A DNA stretch of 64,000 nucleotides from Tessaracoccus defluvii. Lineage in GTDB: Bacteria > Actinomycetota > Actinomycetes > Propionibacteriales > Propionibacteriaceae. This document shows positions 44,322-53,459 of the stretch, piece after piece (within the stretch, counting starts at the first letter, position 1; each line of letters begins with the position of its first letter). The notes under the pieces are model-generated. The model saw only the letters and a list, made by a program, of their open reading frames with translations, had not been told where the DNA came from and did not search any database. Position numbers and translations under genes: made by a program. Where the stretch lies: positions 2,542,001 to 2,606,000 of the forward strand of contig NZ_CP060789.1 in NCBI RefSeq assembly GCF_014489575.1, in the 5' to 3' direction.

Positions 44322-45788
44322 ATGTCCGAAGACGCGCCGGTGAATGTCGGCGCCGCCGGGTGGCCCAGCGATGCTCGGTCCTATCTGGCGGTACGGAGGA
44401 TGCAGACCAAGCTGCATGGTTGGGCGGCCACCGATCGTGGTCGCCGGTTCGATGACCTGTGGAACCTTGTGTGTGATCCGGCGTTCTTGACGATGGCGTG
44501 GGAACGCGTCGCCGGGAACAAGGGATCCAAGACTCCCGGGGTGGACCGTGTCACCGTGGCACGGATCAGTTCCGGGGTCGGGGTGGAGGAGTTCCTGCGT
44601 GACCTTCGGGCCCAGTTGAGGGCTGGAGAGTTCAGGCCGGTGCCGGTGCGGCAGGTGATGATCCCCAAGGCCAGCGGAAAGCTGCGCAAGTTGGGCATCC
44701 CGACCGTGACCGACCGGGTGGTGCAGGCTGCTTTGAAGCTGGTGCTGGAACCCATTTTCGAGGCCGACTTCAAGTCGTGCTCTTATGGGTTCAGACCTAA
44801 CCGGCGCGCGCAGGACGCGGTCGCCGAGATCCACCACTTCGCGAGCAAATCGTATGAGTGGGTGTTGGAGGCCGACATTGAGGCGTGTTTCGACATGATC
44901 GACCACACCGCCTTGATGGACCGGCTCCGGTGCAGGATCGGTGACAAGCGGGTGCTCGCGCTGGTCAAGGCGTTCCTGAAAGCAGGCGTGCTCACCATGG
45001 TGGGCACGACCGAGGGGACGATCACCGGCACCCCACAGGGCGGGATCTTGTCCCCGCTGCTGGCCAACATCGCCCTATCAGTCCTCGATGACGAGTTCGC
45101 TCGCCGCTGGGACCATGAGATGGGCACGGCCGGTAAGCGGGCCTGGCGCCGTGACCACGGCAAAGCGTCTTATCGGCTGATCCGTTACGCCGATGACTTC
45201 GTCATCGTCGTGAAGGGTCAGCAGGAACACGCCGAGCAGTTGCGTCACGAGGTGGCAGACGTGCTGGCCCCGATGGGGTTGCGTCTGTCTCCGGAGAAGA
45301 CCCGCGTGGTCCACATCGACCACGGGTTCGACTTCCTCGGTTTCCACATCCGACGGATGCGGAGACGAGGCAGCAACAAGTGGTACGTCTACACCCTGCC
45401 CGCGAAGAAGGCGATCGCCTCGATCAGACGGCGGGTGAAGACCATGACCTACAGGAACACCCTGCACCAGGACCCGGGATACCTCATGGACTATCTCGGG
45501 CGGGTGCTGCGGGGATGGGCGAACTACTTCCGGTATGCGGTGGCCAAAGCGACCTTCGCCGCGATCGACTCCTACACGTGGGAGCGGATCACGGCATGGC
45601 TACGCAAGAAGCACCGCCGACTCGGATGGCCGGAACTCCGCCGCAGGTACTGCCTGCCCGGAACCTGGCGCCTCGCTCACAACGGGAAGAGGTTCACCGG
45701 CGCCGCCAGCGTCCCGGTGACCAGGTACCGCTATCGCGGCTACCAGATCCCTACCCCCTGGGACCGGCCAGCTGTCACCACCAGCTGA
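44322..45788 (+). CDS. ltrA: Group II intron reverse transcriptase/maturase
   Basis: A 488-residue intron-encoded protein. Reverse-transcriptase blocks are visible: TPGVDRVTV, IPKASGKLRKLGIPTV, YGFRPNRRAQDAV, EADIEACFDMIDH, TPQGGILSPLLANI and the catalytic YADD at 289-292, followed by the LGFHI region and a maturase (X) domain with WANYFRYAVAKATF. There is no HNH endonuclease at the C-terminus, so insertion would rely on nicks or replication forks. ATG 44322 follows GAGGAAGG; GTG 44313 is possible. The gene is intact, so the intron may still splice and move. Confidence 0.93.
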   Translation: MSEDAPVNVGAAGWPSDARSYLAVRRMQTKLHGWAATDRGRRFDDLWNLVCDPAFLTMAWERVAGNKGSKTPGVDRVTVARISSGVGVEEFLRDLRAQLRAGEFRPVPVRQVMIPKASGKLRKLGIPTVTDRVVQAALKLVLEPIFEADFKSCSYGFRPNRRAQDAVAEIHHFASKSYEWVLEADIEACFDMIDHTALMDRLRCRIGDKRVLALVKAFLKAGVLTMVGTTEGTITGTPQGGILSPLLANIALSVLDDEFARRWDHEMGTAGKRAWRRDHGKASYRLIRYADDFVIVVKGQQEHAEQLRHEVADVLAPMGLRLSPEKTRVVHIDHGFDFLGFHIRRMRRRGSNKWYVYTLPAKKAIASIRRRVKTMTYRNTLHQDPGYLMDYLGRVLRGWANYFRYAVAKATFAAIDSYTWERITAWLRKKHRRLGWPELRRRYCLPGTWRLAHNGKRFTGAASVPVTRYRYRGYQIPTPWDRPAVTTS

Positions 45789-45807
45789 ACCAGCCCTCTC
45801 TCATGGA

Positions 45808-45841
45808 GAGCCGGATGCGGTGAGAATCGCACGTCCGGTTC
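45808..45841 (+). ncRNA. Group II intron domain V
   Basis: A 34-base hairpin running GAGCCGGATGCGGTGAGAAT then CGCACGTCCGGTTC, with the conserved GAAA-type tetraloop position (GAGA) and AGC-type catalytic triad region. This matches the consensus of bacterial domain V in length and base pairing. Confidence 0.9.
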
Positions 45842-46237
45842 GGCGGGCGGCCTGGGGAAACGGACCGGGAGCAATCCCGACACCGCGCCCCAGGCCGACC
45901 CAACTGGCATCACGTCACCACCAAGCCCGTCGACCAGGGCGGACGCGGGCCGAAGGAGTTCACCGGAATGGTCGATCTCACCCGCGACAAGGACGGACAC
46001 GTCCGGGCCAGGCTCGGAGGACCTGGTCCCGGGCCGCTCCGGTGAGGCCTACACCTCGTGGCTGCGTGACCGTGAGTATTGGCGGTCCTGGGGGCCGGGT
46101 GTGGTGCGGTTGAGCGCCACCGGCCCGGGTGCCGAATCGTGTGGTTGAGCGCCGGGGTTGGTGTGGTTGAGCGCCACCTGCTTCTAGGCTCCTTCCCGCC
46201 TATGTGAGGGCCACGTGGGCGGGAAGGAGTACCGGTA

Positions 46238-47791
46238 ATGGTACGCAGGATCAAGGCGAAGTTGGTGTTGCAGCTTCGTTCGCAAGGGTTGTCGGGCAGA
46301 GCGATTGCTGCCGGGCAGGGCATGTCCAGGCACAGCGTGCAGGCGGTCATCGACGCTGCCGAGGAGGCCGGGCTGGGCTGGGATCGGGCGGAGGGCATGT
46401 CTGACGGGCAGGTCTACGAGGTGTTGTTCCCGGGCCGCGGTGTCCGGGAGAGCGTCTTCGCCCAGCCTGACTGGGGGCGGGTGCATCGGGAACTCGCCCG
46501 GGTCGGGGTGACGCTTCGGCTGCTTCATCAGGAGTATCAGGACGCGGCGGTGCGGGACCGGCAGCCGGTGATGAGTTACGACCGGTTCTGCCGGTTGTAT
46601 GCCGACTACGCGGCCGTCCTGGGTGCTTCGTCGAGGGTGGGTCACAAGGCTGGCCGCAGCGTCGAGGTCGACTGGTCAGGGCCGACGATGGAGCTGCTGG
46701 ATCCGACCACCGGCGAGGTGTCGAAGGTGTATTTGTTCGTGGCGTGTCTGCCGTTCAGCAGGTTCGCGTTCGTGCACGCCTCGTTGGATATGCGGCAGGA
46801 GTCGTGGTTGCGGGCGCACGTGGCGATGTTCGAGTTCTTCGGCGGCACGGTCCCCAGGATCGTGCCGGACAACTTGAAGACCGGTGTGATCTCCCATCCC
46901 CGTGAGGGGGAGGTCGTCCTCAATGACGCCTACCGGGAGCTGGCAGGGCACTACTCGGCCGCGGTGCTGCCGGGCCGTGTCAGGCACCCAAAGGACAAAC
47001 CCAGTGTCGAGAACACCGTCGCGCACGTGGCGACGTGGGTGATCGCGGGGCTGCGGAGCGAGACGTTCACCACCTTGTCCGGGTTGCAGGCCCGGATCCG
47101 GGAACGCGTGGATGCCTACAACACCACACCGTTCCAGAAGCGGGAAGGGTCCCGCCGCAGCGTCTTCGCATCCGAGGAACGGCCGCTGCTCGGGACGTTG
47201 CCGGCGGCGCCGTTCGAGATCAGCCAGTGGGTCTATGGCCGCAAGGTGGGCCGCAACGGCCATGTCGTCTGGTCGAAGAACTACTACTCGGTCCCGTTCG
47301 CCCATATTGGGGCGAAGGTCGACCTGCGGATCACGCAGTCCATGATCGAGATTTACCGCGGCGATGAACGCCTGGCCAGTCACTTGCTGCTGCCCTCAAA
47401 CACCTCGAACAAGTACCGCACCAACGATGCTGACTTGCCCGAGGGTCGGGGTTGGCAACCGTGGGACAGGACACGCATCGACGCCTGGGCGGCCAGGGTG
47501 GGGCCAGCCACCAAGACGGTGACCGACCGGGTCTTCGAGTCGGTCCAGGTCGACGAACAGGCCCATGACCCTGCGTTGGCGATCCTGCGCCTGACCAGAC
47601 GATTCTCCCCGGCCCGGGTGGAGGCAGCTTGCCAGTTGGCGCTGCGGGGACCGGTGCGCAACATCCGCTACGCCCATCTGAGACCGATCCTGGACACCGG
47701 GCAGGACAAGACCGGTCAGAGCGTCGAGACCGCCGACGAGGTTGGCGGCTATGTCCGCGGCAGCGACTACTACGCCGGAGGGACCCGATGA
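46238..47791 (+). CDS. istA: IS21 transposase IstA
   Basis: A 517-residue integrase-type transposase. An N-terminal helix-turn-helix (GLSGRAIAAGQGMSRHSVQ) is followed by an rve-type catalytic core with VEVDWSG, IVPDNLKT and KPSVEN carrying the DDE residues, and a C-terminal beta region. Length is normal. ATG 46238 lies just inside the subterminal repeats with GGAAGGAG upstream. It overlaps istB by ATGA. Confidence 0.93.
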   Translation: MVRRIKAKLVLQLRSQGLSGRAIAAGQGMSRHSVQAVIDAAEEAGLGWDRAEGMSDGQVYEVLFPGRGVRESVFAQPDWGRVHRELARVGVTLRLLHQEYQDAAVRDRQPVMSYDRFCRLYADYAAVLGASSRVGHKAGRSVEVDWSGPTMELLDPTTGEVSKVYLFVACLPFSRFAFVHASLDMRQESWLRAHVAMFEFFGGTVPRIVPDNLKTGVISHPREGEVVLNDAYRELAGHYSAAVLPGRVRHPKDKPSVENTVAHVATWVIAGLRSETFTTLSGLQARIRERVDAYNTTPFQKREGSRRSVFASEERPLLGTLPAAPFEISQWVYGRKVGRNGHVVWSKNYYSVPFAHIGAKVDLRITQSMIEIYRGDERLASHLLLPSNTSNKYRTNDADLPEGRGWQPWDRTRIDAWAARVGPATKTVTDRVFESVQVDEQAHDPALAILRLTRRFSPARVEAACQLALRGPVRNIRYAHLRPILDTGQDKTGQSVETADEVGGYVRGSDYYAGGTR

Positions 47792-48540
47792 GCGCCTCGC
47801 TGCTGGACATCGAGACCAAACGCAAGCTGCGGGAGATGAACGCCACCGACCTGCTGACTGCGATCGACACCCAAGACCCAGTGGTCTCGGCCGGGTTGGC
47901 GTTCGAGGACAGGCTCCGGATGGCTGTCGATGAGGCCTACTCGTCGTTCACCCACTCCAAGGTCACCGGCCTGATCCGACGCGCCGGTTTGCGTTACCCG
48001 AACGCTGACCTGCGCCGGATCGACCTGCTTGAGGAACGAGGGCTGGACCGCAGCCTGCTGTCCCATCTGGGCTCCTGCCAGTTCGTCACCCGCCAGCAGA
48101 ACGTCGTGTTCCAAGGCTTCACCGGATCCGGGAAGTCGTATCTGGGATGCGCGCTGGCGAAACGGGCCTGCGAACACCGGATCCGGGCCCATTACATCCG
48201 GATGCCCGACCTCGAGGAGGCCTGGACCGCGGCCCAGGAACAGACCGGTGGAGCCGGGAAGTTCCTCCGCAAGTACGCTGCCTTCACGCTGCTGGTGATC
48301 GATGAATGGCTTCTGGATCGTCCCACCGAATCGATGCGAGGGATGCTGCTGGAACTGATGGAACGCCGCTATGGCGAAACCTCAACGGTATTCTGCACCC
48401 AGTATCAGCAGAAGGACTGGCACCAGCGCCTCGGCGCCGGCGTCCACGCCGACGCCATCATGGACCGCATCGTCCACAACACCCTCTGGATCGAGACCGG
48501 CACCTACAACATGCGCGAGCACACCGCCGCGCAGACCTAA
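47788..48540 (+). CDS. istB: IS21 helper ATPase IstB
   Basis: A 250-residue AAA+ protein that assembles on DNA and directs IstA. Walker A is FTGSGKSYLG, Walker B LLVIDEW, sensor 1 STVFCTQY, with the family C-terminal word DAIMDRIVHN. ATG 47788 overlaps the istA stop. A frame extending further upstream lies inside istA and is not used. Confidence 0.93.
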   Translation: MSASLLDIETKRKLREMNATDLLTAIDTQDPVVSAGLAFEDRLRMAVDEAYSSFTHSKVTGLIRRAGLRYPNADLRRIDLLEERGLDRSLLSHLGSCQFVTRQQNVVFQGFTGSGKSYLGCALAKRACEHRIRAHYIRMPDLEEAWTAAQEQTGGAGKFLRKYAAFTLLVIDEWLLDRPTESMRGMLLELMERRYGETSTVFCTQYQQKDWHQRLGAGVHADAIMDRIVHNTLWIETGTYNMREHTAAQT

Positions 48541-49383
48541 CCCCGCAGGGTCAGCGCCGGTGGTGGCTCCCAGCCACGTCACCACCGGCGCTCACCCGCA
48601 CCAACCCCGGCGCTGGACCGCACGAACCACCGGCTCCCACAGCGTCAAATACTCAACCGCGGCTACACGTTCCGCAAAGGCATCGAGATCGCCACCCCCT
48701 GGACCCATTCCATGGCTACAAGAACGCCATCGACGACCAACTCGAAGACGCCGTCGCGGTCCTCGACGCGTTCCACGTTGTCAAGCTCGGCACCGCCGCG
48801 GTCGACGAGGTCCGCCGCCGGGTCCAACAAGACATCCACGGCCACCGAGGACGCAAGAACGACCCGCTGTACCGGATCCGCAACATTCTGCGCTCCGGCC
48901 GTGAACACCTCACCGAGCGGCAGAACACCCGTCTTCCCGCGGCGTTCGCCGCTGATGAGCGTCACGTTGAAGTCGAGATCGCCTGGCACTGCGCTCAACA
49001 GCTCCGATCGGTCTATCACCAGTCGGACCACGCCGACGGCCGCAGGGTTGCTGAAGATCCTCGCATCGTTCCCGACTTGTCCGATCCCGGAGATCGCCCG
49101 CCTGGGCCGGCCCCTGAACCAGAGACGCGAAGCGTTCCTGGGCTACTTCACGACCGCGGGAGCCAACAACGGCGGTACCGAGAGCATCAACGACCTGATC
49201 AAACTCGCCCGCCGTACCGCCAGAGGGTTCCGCAGCCCAGACAACAACCGACTCAGAATGCTCAAACTCGCCCGCCGTACCGCCAGAGGGTTCCGCAACC
49301 CAGACAACTACCGCCTCAGAATGCTCCTCATCGGCAGCGGCCTACGCACCTAGCCCACGCTCAAGTCCGAAGAGCCCGCAATC

Positions 49384-49641
49384 CGACACCGTGATCTAGC
49401 CGGGTCGATGGGCCAGGTCGGCTCCGCCGGCGACAACGCCGCCATGGAATCGTTCTTCGCCCTGCTGCAGAAGAACGTCCTGAACCGACGGCGCTGGGCC
49501 ACCCGACAAGAGCTCAGGCTGGCGATCATCACATGGATCGAGCGCCCCTACCACCGCCGACGCAGACAACCACGACTCGCCCGGTTGATCCCCATCGAAT
49601 ACGAGACCATCATGACCACAACGGCCCTCCAAGCCGCCTAA
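49384..49641 (+). pseudogene. IS3-family transposase fragment (OrfB C-terminus)
   Basis: About 85 codons of an IS3-type OrfB remain: RHRDLAGSMGQVGSAGDNAA, MESFFALLQKNVLNRRRW, and ITWIERPYHRRRRQPRL, ending IPIEYETIM. These are the last catalytic (second Asp to Glu) part of the integrase core. The fragment begins only a few bases after the ISL3 right end, so ISL3 may have inserted into or been joined to an older IS3 copy. No matching 5' part is seen to the left of ISL3. Confidence 0.8.
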
Positions 49642-49680
49642 CCCAACCTGTCACCAAGACGTGCACCAGTCCCCTCAGAC

Positions 49681-50985
49681 TCACACTCCGGACCCATCCG
49701 CCCTAGAAGGCTCCACGCCCCTCACACCCTGGACGCCCACTACTAGCGCATACCCCAGGACGAACCAGAAAGACCCCGCGGTCCAATATGAACCGCTGAA
49801 TTGAAGCATCACCAACGGATAGATGGCAAAAGCAATGACCACCACGTTCTCAAAGGGGCTTCGGAGCAACTTCACCATGAGCACACCAATAATTAGCACG
49901 GACACCCCAAGGTAGAGCACTCCACCATTGAGCATGAGCTCCAGAAACAAGTTGTGCGGATAACTCTCTGAACCCCAGCTGAACAAGCCGTATCCAAAGA
50001 ATGGCGACTCATCAATTGCCTCAAAAGCCGAACCGTAAACGTCTCCCCGCCCGGAGGTCCCCTCCCAGTCGACTCCCGAATCTCCTATATACGCGAATAC
50101 ACGCTCCAGGACCCGTCCAGCGGTAGGAACGGAGCTCAAACGACTCAACCCGACACCCCCAACCGAGAGAAGGACAGCCAAAACAAGGAAGAATCGCCCA
50201 ACACCCCCTTTCGACCTGGCATGCATCGCGAGGCCACCTAGAACCACCAGCCCAACAATCATCGCGACAGTAGCACCACGGGCTCCTGTGAGCAGGACCC
50301 CAAACACCTGAACGGGAAGCAACACCAACGCGGCAATCCTATACCACTTTCGCGTCATCCACACTGGCATCGATAACACTCTTCCGTGAAGCAAACAAGC
50401 CAAATTCAGGTTGAACGCCAAAGCGCCAATGTACCCAGCTGTCTGATAAGAAGCTCCTCCCAGACCCCGGTCTTCACTCTCACCCACAAGATATCCGTAT
50501 GAAGACGAGATCACAGCCGCACTCAGAACCCATATCAAGGCACCCAGCCAACCCCCGAGTTTCTCGCGTACACGTTCCTGAGCGCAAACCGCCCCGGCGA
50601 GAACAGATGGATACGCGAACACTATCGCCATTCGAAAGGAGAGTTGACTCACGACCTCGGTGCGCCCGGTCGCCGAATCAAAGGCGTACACACTCGCGAG
50701 AATCAGGGGCATGACCAACAACAGCAGAAGCCGAAGAGGAACCGCCTTCAGTCGAGACAGCATTTGAACATAGACCACCACCATTACGCCCGCTAGAACG
50801 ATCAGAAACACCTGATACACCGGGCTTGAGTCAGATCCTTCGTAGCTCAATCCCAGCACCCCAAGAACAGAAAAGAAGATCTCAGGCCGTAGCGCCACGA
50901 TCACGCAAATAGCCGGCACAAACATCGCACCTCGGACCTCAGTCACTCTCGGCACCCCTTCACGCCACACCCACGCACGGCCCAA
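49681..50985 (-). CDS. wzy: O-antigen polymerase/ligase-family protein (Wzy)
   Basis: A 434-residue protein with ~11 membrane helices and the Wzy_C signature in a large external loop (SGRGDVYGSAFEAIDESPFF, then GYGLFSWG and YPHNLFLELML). It would polymerise lipid-linked repeat units at the outer face of the membrane. Being next to Wzx supports polymerase rather than ligase. The DNA here and for the next ~7 kb is visibly less GC-rich than the core genes, as expected for a variable repeat-unit cassette. The start could be internal (M21). Confidence 0.8.
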   Translation of the reverse strand: MGRAWVWREGVPRVTEVRGAMFVPAICVIVALRPEIFFSVLGVLGLSYEGSDSSPVYQVFLIVLAGVMVVVYVQMLSRLKAVPLRLLLLLVMPLILASVYAFDSATGRTEVVSQLSFRMAIVFAYPSVLAGAVCAQERVREKLGGWLGALIWVLSAAVISSSYGYLVGESEDRGLGGASYQTAGYIGALAFNLNLACLLHGRVLSMPVWMTRKWYRIAALVLLPVQVFGVLLTGARGATVAMIVGLVVLGGLAMHARSKGGVGRFFLVLAVLLSVGGVGLSRLSSVPTAGRVLERVFAYIGDSGVDWEGTSGRGDVYGSAFEAIDESPFFGYGLFSWGSESYPHNLFLELMLNGGVLYLGVSVLIIGVLMVKLLRSPFENVVVIAFAIYPLVMLQFSGSYWTAGSFWFVLGYALVVGVQGVRGVEPSRADGSGV

Positions 50986-51028
50986 CCATGCGCATCCACC
51001 TTAGCCGTGAGTCTATGGAGATCAACCA

Positions 51029-52426
51029 TCATTGACCGCTATGCTCCGCCGTCTTGTCAGACAAAAGCCGACGCTCGCGTCCCGCAACAAGAACAAGTGT
51101 CAATTGACAGAGATGAATGATCCCAATCCCCAGGGCAATGCCCCAGTGCAACTCTCCAAACCTCAAGACACTGAAAACCGTACCGAGAACACCGAGCAGA
51201 GCGGGTAGCACTATGCCGCCCAAGGCAGGCCTGCGGAGCCCCTCCAAGGCGACCAAAACACGCGCCATTCCGAACACAAGTTTCCAGACGGTAATGGCTA
51301 TTGCGAGGTAGACGATATTCCCGGACAACGCGACAAGACTGGCCAGAGCGGTACCCGCGGTATCGATCACGTTGATCCCGGTACTCCGCCGCCACCGGCT
51401 CCTAACCATGTTTAATGCTTCTGACAGAGGCGTCATGAATCGCGCCGGAAGGGATGCGAGGAGCACAGTCAGGGGCATACCGACGTCCGCCCACTTGGCG
51501 GGCAATAGCCACATGCCCTGCGAAACGACCACCCCCAGAGCCGCCGCGACCAGCCCCATACCTGATGTGACAATAAGCACTACTCGAAACGTGGCTCCCG
51601 AACGTTCGGCTGGCGGGACTCGCTGAAGTTCGCTCATCGTCGCCTTCGAGAGCGGCCCAGCGAGCACGCCCGATATGGCGCCCGTAGCCTGATACGACAC
51701 AAAGTAGGCACCAAGAAGCGCCGGGGAAGCCGCAGCGGCCACCACCATATAGTCGACTTGACTCGGCAGAACCTGGGAGACCTGATGCAGTGCCAACTGT
51801 GCACGAAACCGAAGCGACGGTCCTGCCTCACTGAAGGCCTCGCCTCCCCCTTCACCCCTCTTAACACCCAGCAGGTAGCCCACCGCTACCATTACGATAC
51901 TGTTCGCAAGCATTGCTAGCCCCAGAGCGAGACTAGATCCGACCAGAGCTGCCACACAAATGCCAACGGACACACGAACTAGCGTAGCTATCACCTGAGC
52001 TACAATAAGCTGGCCTTGTCGCCGAGCCTTTATGAACTCTGCCACGTACATTGCAGATCGCCCTTGGAAGGGCAGATCCAGAGCGATGACGCCAATCAAC
52101 AAAGCAACTGTAGCATCACCCACCATGAGATAGCCGAAGCCAATGACGAGCCCCACCACGAGGAGTGCCGCGTTCATCCGAAAAGTTCTACGAAGGGCAC
52201 TGCGTCGGACCACTAGACGATCGCCCGCCAAGTAAGCATTGGCCTCGCCCGCATTCACCAAGGCACCCAGAACCGCCATAGAGGCGCTGGCTGTCGCCCA
52301 ATTACCGAAATCAACAGGCGAAAGCCAAACCGCATACACAAACTGCCCAGCCAGTCCCCCTATTTGAACCAACAACGATCCTAGGGAAACCAAGGCCGCG
52401 CTCTTGAGGATGGCAGACCCGCTCAT
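51029..52426 (-). CDS. wzx: Polysaccharide flippase (Wzx)
   Basis: A 465-residue MATE/MOP-type transporter with about 12-14 predicted membrane helices and the N-terminal pattern LKSAALVSLGSLLVQIGGL typical of Wzx proteins. It should flip the undecaprenyl-linked repeat unit across the membrane for polymerisation by the Wzy gene 43 bases downstream. ATG 52426 lies just past the stop of the pyruvyl transferase gene. As usual for Wzx, sequence conservation is low and the call rests on topology and context. Confidence 0.82.
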   Translation of the reverse strand: MSGSAILKSAALVSLGSLLVQIGGLAGQFVYAVWLSPVDFGNWATASASMAVLGALVNAGEANAYLAGDRLVVRRSALRRTFRMNAALLVVGLVIGFGYLMVGDATVALLIGVIALDLPFQGRSAMYVAEFIKARRQGQLIVAQVIATLVRVSVGICVAALVGSSLALGLAMLANSIVMVAVGYLLGVKRGEGGGEAFSEAGPSLRFRAQLALHQVSQVLPSQVDYMVVAAAASPALLGAYFVSYQATGAISGVLAGPLSKATMSELQRVPPAERSGATFRVVLIVTSGMGLVAAALGVVVSQGMWLLPAKWADVGMPLTVLLASLPARFMTPLSEALNMVRSRWRRSTGINVIDTAGTALASLVALSGNIVYLAIAITVWKLVFGMARVLVALEGLRRPALGGIVLPALLGVLGTVFSVLRFGELHWGIALGIGIIHLCQLTLVLVAGRERRLLSDKTAEHSGQ

Positions 52427-52430
52427 CTCA

Positions 52431-53459
52431 TCATCTTAGCGGGACGAGCCTTATGTTCGGTACCAAGAGTAGCGACCGTTGATAGACGCCAGATAGCTTG
52501 TGATATCCGGATTCCACAAGATAGACCTGTTTGCCTAGCGCAGCGGCCGGTAAGGCCACATGCAATCGGTTGGTCACGACGTTGGCAGCACCTGCAATGG
52601 CGCACGCATAGTCCTCGAATGAAGCAATCCGAGGATCGCTGATATCCCTTGCCTCATCGGCGAACATGCCGTGCGAAAAGCCGTCAACGACAGGCTCGCC
52701 AACCAAGCGCGCCAAGAGATCCATATTGGCTCGCCACTGACGATCCTTCGTCCACACCTTCCAAATCCCGCGTTTGACTAGCGGGGGCGCCGACTCAAAG
52801 CTCGAAAGCGCCAATCGCTTCAGTCTAGAAGAGATAGGTGGCCCCGCCCCCATAGACGCGGCTTCACGATCCATTCGGGCGACCACTAGCGTGGAACCCG
52901 CTACGGGTTCCACCCCGACCGCGGTCTCGCGAATGATCGCCCGAGCCCGCATGTGCCCAGACGCAACGACATCATGGTCGAGGACTGTGGTAACACCAGC
53001 GCCGCGCAAGGTCCGCCCCCAAGTGGTCTCTAGGTGTTCCATTGACTTGGACTCACGAATCATCCAAGTCGTAGGCGCCGAGCGTACTCCAAACAATCGG
53101 GCTGGGTCCTGCTGGCGAAACATCGCCGACGAGGGAGCAATCACGAGTGGCAAATCCGGAAGTTCCACAAGTCGCTCCCGCAGAATCCCCGGCCACGAGT
53201 AGGAGTCGAGCAGGCCACCGCTAGGCGGCGTGACGAGAATGTCAGCGTGCGAAGGGTCGGTGACGTACTCAATCCCACATTCTTCGAAGATCGCGCGATA
53301 GACACGGTGCATAAGAAAGTCACCGTTATTCCCCAGCGCCCTCCCCTTCCTGTCCAGCAGAGCGATCTCAAACGCCTTCGCCCCGCGCCAAGGATGGAGT
53401 GCCGCACGGACACCCTCTTCAGACGGCCAACCAGAGACCCCCTGTTGACTGCTTGTCAT
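52431..53459 (-). CDS. Polysaccharide pyruvyl transferase family protein
   Basis: A 342-residue protein of the CsaB/WcaK type. Visible marks are the N-terminal GNNGDFLMHRVY (glycine-rich phosphate loop position), and the C-terminal NRLHVALPAAALGKQVYLVE followed by YHKLSGVY, matching the family RLH and YHK words. These enzymes add pyruvate ketals to sugars using phosphoenolpyruvate. ATG 53459 overlaps the upstream glycosyltransferase stop (ATGA) and is preferred to TTG 53471. Pyruvylation of the glycan is an inference. Confidence 0.78.
   Translation of the reverse strand: MTSSQQGVSGWPSEEGVRAALHPWRGAKAFEIALLDRKGRALGNNGDFLMHRVYRAIFEECGIEYVTDPSHADILVTPPSGGLLDSYSWPGILRERLVELPDLPLVIAPSSAMFRQQDPARLFGVRSAPTTWMIRESKSMEHLETTWGRTLRGAGVTTVLDHDVVASGHMRARAIIRETAVGVEPVAGSTLVVARMDREAASMGAGPPISSRLKRLALSSFESAPPLVKRGIWKVWTKDRQWRANMDLLARLVGEPVVDGFSHGMFADEARDISDPRIASFEDYACAIAGAANVVTNRLHVALPAAALGKQVYLVESGYHKLSGVYQRSLLLVPNIRLVPLR

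Larger units (their letters stand above)
43726..45904 (+). mobile_element. Group II intron
   Basis: The 5' end is GTGCG (43726), the canonical group II start, immediately after the codons for VDEHI. The 3' end is ...CCCAAC (45904), immediately before TGGCATCAC. Joining the exons restores the conserved transposase reading GVDEHI-WHHVTTKPV with no base added or lost, which fixes both boundaries. The element carries an intact reverse transcriptase gene, a textbook domain V (45808-45841) and a following GGCCTGGGG/CCCCAGGCC domain VI stem. Its frame extending left to 43800 (VRHEALLYRM...) is intron sequence, not transposase. Confidence 0.92.
46073..48655 (+). mobile_element. IS21-family insertion sequence
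   Basis: The 2583-base element starts TGAGTATT (46073) and ends AATACTCA (48655); the terminal 26 bases match in inverted orientation at 19 positions. It is flanked by the 4-base target duplication ACCG (46069-46072 and 48656-48659). Removing it with one ACCG restores LRDRGYTFR in the ISL3 transposase. Inside the ends are the multiple short subterminal repeats typical of IS21 (GTGTGGTTGAGCGCC-like, three at 46100-46180 and related inverted ones at 48570-48630). istA and istB are both intact, so it may be active. Confidence 0.92.
43192..49353 (+). pseudogene. ISL3 transposase, interrupted and decayed
   Basis: Pieces 43192-43725, 45905-46072 and 48660-49353 together encode one transposase: an N-terminal zinc-finger region (CGACxxC-type, MGCPACGV), then TSLGVDEHI joined across the intron to WHHVTTKPV, then SGEAYTSWLRDR joined across IS21 to GYTFRKGIEIAT, LDPFHGYKNAIDD, VLDAFHVVKLG and GANNGGTESIND. 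Besides the two insertions it has an in-frame TGA at 43639-43641, a shift near 46008, probable one-base losses near 48695 and in GTTGCTGAAGATCC (about 49047), and a 60-base tandem duplication near 49204-49320. It cannot make active transposase. Confidence 0.88.
43068..49376 (+). mobile_element. ISL3-family element split by a group II intron and an IS21 element
   Basis: The outer ends are 28-base imperfect inverted repeats starting GGCTCTTCG (43068-43095 and 49349-49376, 22 of 28 matching: GGCTCTTCG-AC-TGAGCG). Removing the intron (2179 bp) and the IS21 element with its duplication (2587 bp) leaves 1543 bp, the normal size for an ISL3 element. The flanks (GATAACGA left, CGCAATCC right) show no target duplication, so one side may have been rearranged. 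It sits between the ends of two convergent polysaccharide operons. Confidence 0.85.

Noticed and set aside
46100..48641. IS21 ends placed at the TGTGG / CCACA words inside the element
   Set aside because: The ends at 46073 and 48655 have better inverted repeats, a 4-base duplication, and restore the interrupted transposase reading.
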